A stretch of 6,592 nucleotides of DNA from Gammaproteobacteria bacterium RBG_16_37_9 (GTDB lineage: Bacteria > Pseudomonadota > Gammaproteobacteria > UBA9339), in assembly GCA_001801345.1 (NCBI GenBank), contig MGXJ01000024.1, positions 1 to 6,592 on the forward strand. The letters are read 5' to 3'. This document shows positions 1 through 5,817 of this stretch, piece after piece. Numbering within the stretch: the first letter of the stretch is position 1; each line of letters opens with the position of its first letter. The notes below the pieces were generated by a model that saw only the letters and a program-made list of their open reading frames with translations, ran no database searches and was not told where the DNA came from. A program made the position numbers and the translations under genes.

Positions 1-1018
1 GTCCACCACGAGCTAATTTATAAACATTACCCTTATCAAGATCTATGTCAGTTACCCAGATATTTTGATAAACCTGTATCTCCTGGCCTGTTTTTTTATC
101 CTTCTTGTATACTCGACATAGTAGATAATTAACATTGGGCGCATCTTCACCACCATGTAATGGCACCTTGTTTATCCACTCCAAAACATATCTTTCTTGC
201 TTTGCAAAATTTGTATGCTCACATATGGATAGGTTCTTGTAAGCGCTAATCCATTCCTGCAAATACTTATGTGAGCTGGGTTTTGCTACAAACAAATAAT
301 GCATATTATGTTTTTTAGCTTCTTCAATCATTGGTTGTTTAGAATAAATATCATCTCCCAATAAAATAATCCCTCGTCGAGGATGCATCGACCGTAACTT
401 CTTTATCAATCTTTTTGCAGCGTTGGTCTCACAATCTTGCTTGGTTCGACCATCAGTATTTTTTATCTCCCCTGGCATCAGCGGTATAACTTGGCGCTTA
501 TCTGGATGCATTATAGCTACCTGAAGCGCCTGGTGCATAAACCTTACATCTTCGTCCTCTTTTCCTTCATTATGTGTTCTCGTTAAGCAGTGTGGGCAAT
601 TAATACTCTCCGAAGAAAAATACCCAGTTGCATCGAGCGTATGTAAATACAAATTGGGTAGTATTTGATATTCCTCTAAGTGCTTACCTCTCTGCAAACT
701 TCTCGCAAATTCTTCAAAAAAATATTCAAACTTATTAGATGCTATCTCATCAACTATATTTCTAAGTTGATTATCTTTGGGTATTTCCTTTACCCCAAAC
801 AAACTCGATAAATTATTCCTATGATGAGTTTCTTGCATGCGCTCCTGAAACTGTAAAATCGATGAATCCTGAAAATACATACAAGCAAATCCGCTCATTA
901 ACGCATCATGGATGCTGTAACTAACCTTCGTATCTTGGCGATACTCAGGTATCCTACAAAAACACTCCGATAATAACTTACGCAAACTTGAGAAACTTAA
1001 ATGTTTTTTTATGTGCAT
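1..1018 (-). CDS. DDE transposase of an IS4-like insertion sequence, C-terminus beyond the window
   Basis: This frame is open from ATG at 1018 down to base 1, giving 339 residues without a stop; the C-terminus lies outside the window. A good Shine-Dalgarno (AGGAGAGG, 1030-1023) sits 4 nt before the ATG. Residues 129-134 read DATGYF, a typical setting for the first catalytic Asp of an RNase H-fold transposase, followed by a Cys-Pro-His-Cys pair (141-144). Residues 219-223 read LLGDD, which fits the second catalytic Asp. The frame leaves the window at ...NVYKLARGG, where IS4-like proteins begin the region holding the catalytic Glu, so that residue cannot be checked. The upstream leader (1019-1165) contains a small hairpin, CCCTT-7 nt-AAGGG at 1096-1112. 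I could not find the terminal inverted repeats; the right end must lie between the ATG and tRNA-His. The exact IS family is uncertain; the transposase assignment is fairly secure. Confidence 0.8.
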   Translation of the reverse strand, partial: MHIKKHLSFSSLRKLLSECFCRIPEYRQDTKVSYSIHDALMSGFACMYFQDSSILQFQERMQETHHRNNLSSLFGVKEIPKDNQLRNIVDEIASNKFEYFFEEFARSLQRGKHLEEYQILPNLYLHTLDATGYFSSESINCPHCLTRTHNEGKEDEDVRFMHQALQVAIMHPDKRQVIPLMPGEIKNTDGRTKQDCETNAAKRLIKKLRSMHPRRGIILLGDDIYSKQPMIEEAKKHNMHYLFVAKPSSHKYLQEWISAYKNLSICEHTNFAKQERYVLEWINKVPLHGGEDAPNVNYLLCRVYKKDKKTGQEIQVYQNIWVTDIDLDKGNVYKLARGG

Positions 1019-1165
1019 AGAACCTCTCCTTGCCCTATAATTGCACACATTTTAGTCCATTTTGCGCGAAAAATATCTTTTTATCTGCCTGTAGCCCCTT
1101 ATCCTACAAGGGTTTCATATTCATTGAGAATTGCTGAGCGTTTGTGCTGAAAACCGCCAAAAAAA

Positions 1166-1242
1166 TGGGGTGAGCGACGGGAATTGAACCCGCGACAACC
1201 GGAATCACAATCCGGGGCTCTACCAATTGAGCTACGCCCACC
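1166..1242 (-). tRNA. tRNA-His (anticodon GUG)
   Basis: This is a complete cloverleaf on the minus strand with anticodon GTG (1208-1206). The acceptor strands GTGGGCG (1241-1235) and CGCTCAC (1176-1170) pair with one G-U. The extra G(-1) at 1242, diagnostic of tRNA-His, faces discriminator C at 1169. CCA is encoded (1168-1166) and is followed by seven T residues. Only 10 bp separate its 5' end from the truncated tRNA-Arg copy, so Arg and His were adjacent before the island inserted. Its transcripts from the Pro-Arg promoter would now have to cross about 2 kb of island. Confidence 0.96.
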
Positions 1243-1252
1243 ACTATTGATC

Positions 1253-1299
1253 TGGCGTGCCCGACAGGATTCGAACCTGTGACCCTCGGCTTAGAAGGC
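1253..1299 (-). repeat. Truncated 3' part of tRNA-Arg; distal attachment-site repeat
   Basis: These 47 bp are identical to 3243-3289, the stretch of intact tRNA-Arg from the anticodon loop through the encoded CCA. The 5' half of the tRNA is missing: identity ends at 1299 and AT-rich unrelated sequence follows. It cannot fold as a tRNA. Because it lies directly next to tRNA-His, it is most simply the original chromosomal 3' end of tRNA-Arg, displaced when an element recombined into the gene. Confidence 0.9.
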
Positions 1300-1347
1300 G
1301 CACGCTTATTTTATAATTACTTGATTTTTAAATATTTTTAACATTGG

Positions 1348-1367
1348 ACGCCCACCACTTTTGGCGT
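1348..1367. repeat. Vestigial second copy of the tRNA-His 5' end / tRNA-Arg 3' end junction
   Basis: Bases 1348-1359 (ACGCCCACCACT) repeat 1234-1245, the 5' end of tRNA-His plus the first bases of the Arg-His spacer. After a shortened spacer they are followed by TGGCGT (1362-1367), which matches the start of the tRNA-Arg 3' end at 1253-1258. The order and orientation are the same as in the real junction 114 bp away. This suggests an older insertion or local duplication. Confidence 0.5.
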
Positions 1368-1393
1368 ACAAAGCGCAACAATGGCACATCAAT

Positions 1394-1411
1394 CCCCACA
1401 AAATCCCCACA
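1394..1411. repeat. 18-bp island-end motif, distal copy
   Basis: CCCCACAAAATCCCCACA is identical to 3176-3193 and in the same orientation, about 95 bp inside the truncated tRNA-Arg repeat. It is itself a near-tandem of ATCCCCACA. It could be a pair of integrase arm-type sites. Alternatively, on the minus strand it encodes Cys-Gly-Asp-Phe-Val-Gly and could be the remnant of an integrase gene 3' end. Confidence 0.6.
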
Positions 1412-1451
1412 TGATGCTTGTTCGTCTAGCGTACACAACTTTCTGGTGATT

Positions 1452-1619
1452 TTATCCTAAAAAGAGCAGTTAGGATAACAAATGTTGCTAGGCCCTTATT
1501 TTATAAGCATTTAACAAAACAGGCCAATCACCAATTTGGTGAAGGTGGTAGCCGCAAGCTACCGCAATATTTTATAATTCCAACCGCTGTTTTTAGGTTT
1601 ATATCTATTTTTGGAATTA
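1452..1619. repeat. Cluster of four inverted repeats in noncoding island DNA
   Basis: The gap from 1300 to 1651 has no credible gene. It contains four inverted repeats in a row. TTATCCTAA (1452-1460) pairs with TTAGGATAA (1470-1478). TCACCAA (1528-1534) pairs with TTGGTGA (1536-1542). GGTAGC (1547-1552) pairs with GCTACC (1558-1563), extendable by a G-U and a G-C pair. TAATTCCAA (1575-1583) pairs with TTGGAATTA (1611-1619). The AT-rich word TATTTTATAA also occurs three times (from 1307, 1497 and 1568). None of the hairpins is followed by a good T run, so they are not convincing terminators. Binding sites for recombination proteins, or a structured RNA, are possible. Confidence 0.55.
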
Positions 1620-1651
1620 CTGTCAAATAATTAGTAAGTTTTCAATTGATA

Positions 1652-1987
1652 TCACTCTACATCCAAATCTATACCCATCAATGTATAAAGCGGTCGCCAT
1701 TCATCTTGGATTTTTATTTCTAATTTGGGATTTAAAATATATCGGCCATGACCAGTCCTTAAAAACAGCATCCGATTGTATTTATCATTTCTGTTGATCT
1801 CATTCTTAGACAATATACTTGATATGTAACTTCTCTTCTTCCTTCTTTCAAGCAGCACGCTTTCTGGAAATTTCTCTAAAGGCTCAAGAAAGTCTTCAGT
1901 GCAAAAACCTGGATTATTATGAAAATGCTTTTCTGCAAATTTATAGGGAGATATTGCTACTATAAGGTTAAAAAGGAAAAACTCCAT
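1652..1987 (-). CDS. Hypothetical protein, 111 residues, island cargo
   Basis: I do not recognise this protein. It has a hydrophobic N-terminus (residues 4-12), a basic Arg/Lys patch (49-53) and a C-terminal part containing LRTGHGRYILNPKLEI (76-91). That last segment has the look of a winged-helix wing and strand, but this is only an impression. The stop is TAG at 1652-1654. The start is uncertain: there is no Shine-Dalgarno before ATG 1987, and the frame stays open about 40 bases upstream to a TAA, so the protein could also be the C-terminal remnant of a larger gene. It points toward tRNA-His and is divergent from the exported-protein gene at 2299. No membrane anchor or catalytic motif is evident. 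Confidence 0.5.
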   Translation of the reverse strand: MEFFLFNLIVAISPYKFAEKHFHNNPGFCTEDFLEPLEKFPESVLLERRKKRSYISSILSKNEINRNDKYNRMLFLRTGHGRYILNPKLEIKIQDEWRPLYTLMGIDLDVE

Positions 1988-2089
1988 AAGATGGTTATCT
2001 GTTTTTATGAGCCTATCTTCGACTTATTGAGTTTTATTAATTAAAAGAATGAGAAATAGATTAATGGTCTCAGGATTGTTTTGCTCAGA

Positions 2090-2118
2090 ATTATAGTATT
2101 TGTCGTAATTGGTTAAAA
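2090..2118 (-). promoter_or_regulatory. Weak candidate sigma70 promoter for the 111-residue gene
   Basis: On the minus strand TATAAT (2095-2090) is a perfect -10 hexamer. The -35 position 17 bp upstream reads TTTTAA (2118-2113), only three matches to consensus. It would leave a leader of about 100 nt before ATG 1987. In AT-rich DNA a lone TATAAT is common, so confidence is low. Confidence 0.25.
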
Positions 2119-2250
2119 TAATTATTGTTGCCAGGGTCATCCGTATATGGTATTGCACTGCTATGGATAATGAAATAGACCTAGGAAAACGGTTATAAAT
2201 GAAACTAGATTTGTAGTATTTTTGTAGTTTGGTGATTTGAAAGAACTAAG

Positions 2251-2279
2251 TTGTTTAGATAACTAAATTTAAATATAAC
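2251..2279 (+). promoter_or_regulatory. Sigma70-type promoter for the exported-protein gene
   Basis: TTGTTT (2251-2256) and TATAAC (2274-2279) are separated by exactly 17 bp, and the -10 has five of six consensus bases. Transcription would begin near 2286, giving a very short leader that contains the Shine-Dalgarno (GAGGA, 2290-2294). The gene therefore has its own promoter within the island. Confidence 0.5.
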
Positions 2280-2298
2280 ATTTTGACATGAGGAAATT

Positions 2299-2817
2299 AT
2301 GAGAAAAAATATAACGCATACAATTCATATTTTGGGAGCTGCATTAGTTGCGGTGATTCTGTTTGGCGCTAACAGTTGTTATGCAGACAAAACATCTGAA
2401 GAGGTAACCGTTAAGTGTGGAAGCAGTTTTAAAAACCCCGGGGTTCGTGAATGGCCAGGGGTATCGGGTACGCAGTATATTCTTAAGACGGAAGGAATAC
2501 GAGTGCTTGGAGAACCAGAGCTTGTGACCGATTGGCTGTATTATATTTTAGCCCACCAGGGCACGATAAAAATATCTTCTAATAATACTGGTGTAGATGT
2601 AAGGGCTGTTTGTAAATCGCCTGATAGTTTAGTTGCTCGACTTAAGGTTGATATGTGGCCAGGTGATGATGAAAATGGTTTAGAAAAAGTTATGATGCAA
2701 AGCACCACTATTCCCTGTAACGAAGGAGAAAGCTTGCGTGTAATAATGATTGATCCAGAAGATCCTAACCCAAATATGTATAATTATGTTGGTATGTTAA
2801 CAAAAATTACTAGGTAA
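2299..2817 (+). CDS. Exported protein of unknown function, 172 residues
   Basis: The N-terminus is a clear Sec signal peptide: basic MRKN, a hydrophobic core at residues 11-23 (ILGAALVAVILFG), then NSCYA-DK with probable signal peptidase I cleavage after Ala29. Cys27 is preceded by ANS, a poor lipobox, so a lipoprotein is less likely. The mature part of about 143 residues has three cysteines (40, 105, 140), an Asp/Glu-rich stretch PGDDENGLE (121-129) and an Asp/Pro/Asn-rich stretch near the C-terminus (152-159). I see no enzyme motif, and it looks like a small beta-rich periplasmic or secreted domain. The start is supported by GAGGA 4 nt before ATG and by the signal peptide beginning there. 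It is the best-preserved gene of the island and is read alone from its own promoter. The family is unknown to me; a role in host interaction or competition is speculation. Confidence 0.72.
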   Translation: MRKNITHTIHILGAALVAVILFGANSCYADKTSEEVTVKCGSSFKNPGVREWPGVSGTQYILKTEGIRVLGEPELVTDWLYYILAHQGTIKISSNNTGVDVRAVCKSPDSLVARLKVDMWPGDDENGLEKVMMQSTTIPCNEGESLRVIMIDPEDPNPNMYNYVGMLTKITR

Positions 2818-2919
2818 GTAGTATAAGAGTAATGTAACAATCGATTGTGCAATACCAACTAAGAGGTGCTGTGCTGTGTTGTAGGACAAGGCAGGATGGA
2901 ATTGCTTGCTCCAAGCTAG

Positions 2920-3141
2920 TGCCTAATTTTACATCTTAGCTGCTGGTCTAAATTTTGGGGTCCATTATATATTACAACCCATTATTCTGCTGTGGAGATA
3001 GGTAATCTTGTATCAGCAGCAAATAAAATTTGTGATACAGAGAAGAATGCTTATGGTCCAACATTAACACTATTGAGGGGCATTGATGCGGGATTATTTC
3101 CCGTTCAAGTTAATGCAGGGCAAGTATATGCAACTGCATGA
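2920..3141 (+). pseudogene. Open gene fragment without a start, possible pseudogene
   Basis: The interval 2818-3175 holds no intact gene. One frame stays open from just after a TAG (2917-2919) to TGA (3139-3141) and reads like real protein, with segments SAVEIGNLVSAANKICDTE and LRGIDAGLFPVQVNAGQVYA. It has no ATG, and neither GTG nor TTG sits in a plausible context. The same frame continues upstream of the TAG for 18 codons, including an ATG at 2896, to a TAA at 2860, which suggests a decayed gene with nonsense changes. I do not recognise the protein. It may be the 3' end of another island gene on the same strand as the exported protein. Confidence 0.35.
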
Positions 3142-3175
3142 TTTATTTTGTGATGGTGGAGTTTTTGAGGCTAGC

Positions 3176-3193
3176 CCCCACAAAATCCCCACA
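3176..3193. repeat. 18-bp island-end motif, tRNA-proximal copy
   Basis: This is identical to 1394-1411 and in the same orientation, 49 bp inside the 3' end of intact tRNA-Arg. Between it and the tRNA is a short hairpin, GGCC-GAA-GGCC (3222-3232). With the distal copy it marks both ends of the island, as expected of recombinase arm sites or of two leftover integrase 3' ends. On the minus strand the frame reads QQSTCGDFVGASLKNS. Confidence 0.6.
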
Positions 3194-3242
3194 AGTTGAT
3201 TGTTGGCGAATCGAGTGATATGGCCGAAGGCCTTGATTTTAT

Positions 3243-3319
3243 TGGCGTGCCCGACAGGATTCGAACCTGTGACCCTCGGCTTAGAAGGCCGATGCTCTAT
3301 CCAGCTGAGCTACGGGCAC
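3243..3319 (-). tRNA. tRNA-Arg (anticodon UCU), island integration site
   Basis: This is a complete cloverleaf on the minus strand with anticodon TCT (3285-3283). Acceptor strands GTGCCCG (3319-3313) and CGGGCAC (3253-3247) pair perfectly, discriminator G is at 3246 and CCA is encoded (3245-3243). It reads AGA codons. Its 3' 47 bases are duplicated at 1253-1299, so this half was probably supplied by the integrating element, keeping the gene functional. Its 5' acceptor and D-stem bases are also partly duplicated at 3413-3424. Confidence 0.97.
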
Positions 3320-3424
3320 ACATTTAGTTAGTCCAACATTCTCTACATATTATCCATCTTAAAATTTCCTGGATCCCGGTTTTCACCGGGACTCAGCCCC
3401 TTCGGGGCTTCGGCTACGGGCACA
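3309..3424. repeat. Small hairpin element between 12-bp repeats of the tRNA-Arg 5' end
   Basis: GCTACGGGCACA at 3309-3320 (tRNA-Arg acceptor 5' strand and adjoining bases) recurs at 3413-3424. Between the copies are two strong hairpins, TCCCGGT-TTTC-ACCGGGA (3374-3391) and AGCCCC-TTC-GGGGCT (3395-3409). The words GGATCCCGG...CCGGGA resemble the dispersed palindromic repeats common in AT-rich intracellular bacteria. A 104-bp insertion with a 12-bp target duplication, or insertion that rebuilt the tRNA 5' end, would explain the layout. It would be transcribed within the tRNA precursor between Pro and Arg. Confidence 0.55.
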
Positions 3425-3526
3425 TAAAAAGGTGTCAAATCCTTACAACATACAACGCTTTCACCTTTACAAACGCATCAACCCATAAAGGATTTTATTG
3501 TATATTATACGGACTTGACCTTTATT

Positions 3527-3603
3527 TGGTCGGGGCAGAGGGATTTGAACCCCCGACGGCCTGCTCCCAAAGCAGGTGCGCTACCAGGCTGCGCTATGCC
3601 CCG
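3527..3603 (-). tRNA. tRNA-Pro (anticodon UGG)
   Basis: This is a complete cloverleaf on the minus strand with loop TTTGGGA and anticodon TGG (3569-3567). Acceptor strands CGGGGCA (3603-3597) and TGCCCCG (3537-3531) are perfect, discriminator A is at 3530 and CCA is encoded (3529-3527). It is the first gene of the leftward tRNA run, starting about 16 nt after the predicted transcription start. Confidence 0.97.
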
Positions 3604-3625
3604 AATATACTTTAACCAGCAGGGA

Positions 3626-3654
3626 ATAATACTCAGCGTTGCTAGTTGCGTCAA
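3626..3654 (-). promoter_or_regulatory. Strong sigma70 promoter of the tRNA-Pro-Arg(-His) operon
   Basis: On the minus strand TTGACG (3654-3649) and TATTAT (3631-3626) are spaced 17 bp apart, each with five of six consensus bases. The sequence after the -10 (TCCCTGC) is rather C/G-rich for this genome, as is usual for stable-RNA promoters under stringent control. The start would fall near 3619, just before tRNA-Pro. Confidence 0.8.
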
Positions 3655-3769
3655 ATATTTATAAATTTTCAGCAATTGCGTTCATTTGAATTATAGGTTA
3701 CCCTTTGTTTCGTTTTTTTAATAAATTAATTTCATATGATTTAGGTTAAAGATCAAATAGATATGCTTT

Positions 3770-4351
3770 ATGCTCAATAAATATATGCAACAAAAAAACA
3801 ATAACTTTATTAATAGTCATTGGTCTAAAATCATTTGGATTGTGGCAATTGGGGTTTTTGGCCGCTTGATGCCCCATGTTCCAAATGTAACACCAATTAT
3901 GGGCTTGAGTTTATTTGCCAGTGCCAATTTATCGCGTTGGTTATCCTTTTTGGCCATACTTGTTACTTTGTTTGTTTCTGATATATGTTTGGCTCTTGTT
4001 TTTGGTTATCCCATCATTGGTTATTTTACGCTATTTACATATACCGGTTTTGCCTTGACTATTTTGATTGGTTCTAGACTGCAGTATACAAAAAGAAGTT
4101 TTCCTTTTTATATTTTAGGTGCGTCTTCTGGATTTTGGATCTGGACTAATTTTGGCGTGTGGTTAACAAGTGGCTTCTATCCAAAGACTCTAGCGGGTTT
4201 AGCAGCATGCTATTCCATGGCTTTGCCTTTTTTGCGCAATGCTTTAATTGGAGATTTAGTTTGGAGTTATTTTATTTTTGGAGTATTTTACGTTTTTTTA
4301 AAGAAGAAAGCAGTTTTAGGTAAAGATGCAAAATATTTTAAATTTTGTTAA
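3770..4351 (+). CDS. DUF6580-type integral membrane protein
   Basis: This 193-residue, very hydrophobic protein has a pattern I associate with the DUF6580 family of small bacterial membrane proteins. The signature parts are GRLMPHVPNVTPIMGLSLF (residues 31-49), a VSD motif (69-71), TNFGVWLTSGFYPKTLAGL (126-144), CYSMALPF (147-154) and GDLVW (161-165). About five or six membrane segments are visible (near 21-31, 40-52, 58-78, 82-101, 112-130 and 160-177), ending in a Lys-rich tail that should face the cytoplasm. The molecular function of the family is not known to me; some neighbours elsewhere suggest transport or cofactor uptake, but that is unproven. The start is uncertain: ATG 3770 and ATG 3785 (residue 6) both lack a clear Shine-Dalgarno. 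It is divergent from the tRNA-Pro operon and ends 26 nt before tRNA-Leu, with no terminator visible between. Confidence 0.8.
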   Translation: MLNKYMQQKNNNFINSHWSKIIWIVAIGVFGRLMPHVPNVTPIMGLSLFASANLSRWLSFLAILVTLFVSDICLALVFGYPIIGYFTLFTYTGFALTILIGSRLQYTKRSFPFYILGASSGFWIWTNFGVWLTSGFYPKTLAGLAACYSMALPFLRNALIGDLVWSYFIFGVFYVFLKKKAVLGKDAKYFKFC

Positions 4352-4377
4352 TTTTTTTCAGCAAGTGTTTTTTGTAA

Positions 4378-4460
<83 letters not shown>

Positions 4461-4488
4461 TAAATAATCAAATGTTAGAGGTAAAATC

Positions 4489-5814
4489 ATGCAGGCTACT
4501 CTTGAGAATTTATCTGGTTTGGAGCGTAAACTTAATGTAACGTTACCAGCTGAGGAAGTTGAAAACAAAATTAACACTAAGTTGCAAAAGCTTGCGCTGA
4601 AAGTAAAAATGCCAGGATTTCGCCCAGGTAAAGTTCCGTTTGCAATGGTGCGAAAGAACTATGCAGGTTCTGTGCGTATGGAAGTTTTAGAAGATTTAAT
4701 TCGTGATTCTTATGTTGACGCAGTTAAGCAAGAGAATTTAACTCCAGTTGGCATGCCGAGTATCGAGATTGTATCATCCAAATCTAATGAGCAATTTGCG
4801 TATACCGCTACTTTCGAAGTATATCCTGAAATTAATTTGGCTGATTTAAAACAAATTGAAGTTGAGAAGGCTATTGCTAAAGTAGATGATAGCGACGTTA
4901 ATGACATGCTTGAAAAGATGCGGAAGAATCAGGTGCAGTGGCAAGAAATAACAGATTCAGCACGTAAGTCTCAAGTTGGTGATCAAGTAACAATTGATTT
5001 TACAGTTACTCCTCGTGTGTCCGATAAAGAAATAAAACCTAAAACAGAAGAGGGCGTTGAGTTCGTGCTCGGCGATGGTTTTATGTGGACTGATTTTGAG
5101 CAGCCATTACATGGGATTAGTGCTGGTGAAGAAAAGAAATATTCTTTGCGATTACCAGATACTCATATGGACAAGGAATTGGCGGGTAATGAAGCTGAAT
5201 TTGCGGTAAAAGTTCATAAAATTTGTGCGCCTATTTTTCCAGACTTAGACGATAAGTTTGCTGAAAAAATGAATATCGATGGTGGTTTTGACGGTTTAAA
5301 GAGCGAAGTTCGCAAGCACTTAGAACGAGAACTCCAGAGCGCTCTTCAAGCGTCATTTAAGAAAGCAATTATGGATAAGTTATTAGAGCATAATCCAGTT
5401 GAAGTTCCTAAAAAAATGGTTGAAATTGAATTAGAGAGATTATCTCAAGGGTGGCAAAAGCGTTTGGCTTCCTATAGCAAGAATAAAGCTGTAGAAAAAA
5501 ATTCAGAATTTCCGCGTAATGCATTTGAGCCGCAAGCTAAACGCAGCGTTTCTCTGGGTTTGTTAATGTCTGAGATAGTTCAAAAGCATCAACTTAAGAT
5601 TGAATCGCAGGAAATACAGAAAAAAATAGAAGATATGGTATCGGCCTACTATGATGATGAAGAAGAGGCGATTAACCAGATGCTTTCTGATCGCAATCGT
5701 GTGAAGGAGATTGAAGCGCTTTTGTTGGAAGAAAAAGTTATTGACTATATAACATCTCAGATTAATGCTATCGAAAAACCTATAAGTTATAAAGAAGCTG
5801 TAGAGAGGAAATAG
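4489..5814 (+). CDS. tig: Trigger factor, ribosome-associated chaperone
   Basis: Trigger factor docks at the ribosomal exit tunnel, shields nascent chains in the cytoplasm and has peptidyl-prolyl isomerase activity. The 441 residues match the usual length of about 430-450. The N-terminal ribosome-binding domain carries the signature GFRPGKVP (43-50), with the ribosome-contact loop F44-R45. The FKBP-type isomerase domain spans roughly 160-245, beginning VGDQVTIDF and containing FVLGDGFMWTDFEQPLHG. The helical C-terminal chaperone arms follow, with conserved stretches EVRKHLERELQ and EPQAKRSVSLGLLMSEI. The start is supported by AGAGGT (4477-4482) 6 nt before ATG and by alignment of the N-terminus with known Tig proteins (MQ.TLE.LSGLER). 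It follows tRNA-Leu by 28 nt and is followed by clpP after 3 nt, so tig and clpP are surely co-transcribed. No truncation or frameshift is seen. Confidence 0.97.
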   Translation: MQATLENLSGLERKLNVTLPAEEVENKINTKLQKLALKVKMPGFRPGKVPFAMVRKNYAGSVRMEVLEDLIRDSYVDAVKQENLTPVGMPSIEIVSSKSNEQFAYTATFEVYPEINLADLKQIEVEKAIAKVDDSDVNDMLEKMRKNQVQWQEITDSARKSQVGDQVTIDFTVTPRVSDKEIKPKTEEGVEFVLGDGFMWTDFEQPLHGISAGEEKKYSLRLPDTHMDKELAGNEAEFAVKVHKICAPIFPDLDDKFAEKMNIDGGFDGLKSEVRKHLERELQSALQASFKKAIMDKLLEHNPVEVPKKMVEIELERLSQGWQKRLASYSKNKAVEKNSEFPRNAFEPQAKRSVSLGLLMSEIVQKHQLKIESQEIQKKIEDMVSAYYDDEEEAINQMLSDRNRVKEIEALLLEEKVIDYITSQINAIEKPISYKEAVERK

Positions 5815-5817
5815 AAT

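Larger units (their letters stand above)
1988..2298. other. Divergent intergenic region between the two island genes
   Basis: These 311 bp are AT-rich and contain no frame I would call a gene; the longest starts are short, such as the 11-codon ATG frame near 2164. The region serves as the divergent promoter area. A convincing promoter for the rightward gene lies at 2251-2279 and a weaker candidate for the leftward gene at 2090-2118. An imperfect tandem of TTGTAGT (2211-2217 and 2222-2228) precedes the rightward promoter and could be an operator, but nothing confirms that. Confidence 0.5.
1300..3289. mobile_element. Remnant tRNA-Arg integrative island, about 2 kb
   Basis: The segment is bounded by perfect 47-bp direct repeats of the tRNA-Arg 3' half, at a spacing of exactly 1990 bp. 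This is the known outcome of tyrosine-integrase insertion into a tRNA 3' end. It holds a 111-residue minus-strand gene, a divergent 172-residue exported protein, a gene fragment and long noncoding, inverted-repeat-rich DNA. No full-length integrase, excisionase, replication or transfer gene is present, so it is either a deletion remnant or a passive element mobilised in trans. The element assignment rests on the repeats and on the break of Arg-His adjacency, both seen directly. Its mechanism and present mobility are inferred. Confidence 0.75.

Noticed and set aside
1253..1299. A second tRNA-Arg gene
   Set aside because: Only the 3' 47 bases are present, and the D arm and the 5' acceptor strand are missing.
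1545..1565. Rho-independent terminator
   Set aside because: The hairpin is sound (six perfect pairs plus two), but the following bases on both strands lack a continuous T run.
3222..3243. Terminator GGCC-GAA-GGCC followed by TTGATTTTATT on the plus strand
   Set aside because: The stem has only four strong pairs, the T run is interrupted, and no intact plus-strand gene ends near it.
3501..3527. Internal tRNA-Arg promoter from the TATAAT in GTATAATATAC on the minus strand
   Set aside because: There is no recognisable -35; it would fall in the 3' end of tRNA-Pro with two of six matches.
4710..4907. 65-codon minus-strand frame inside tig
   Set aside because: It lies wholly within the well-conserved tig coding sequence on the opposite strand, with no ribosome site.
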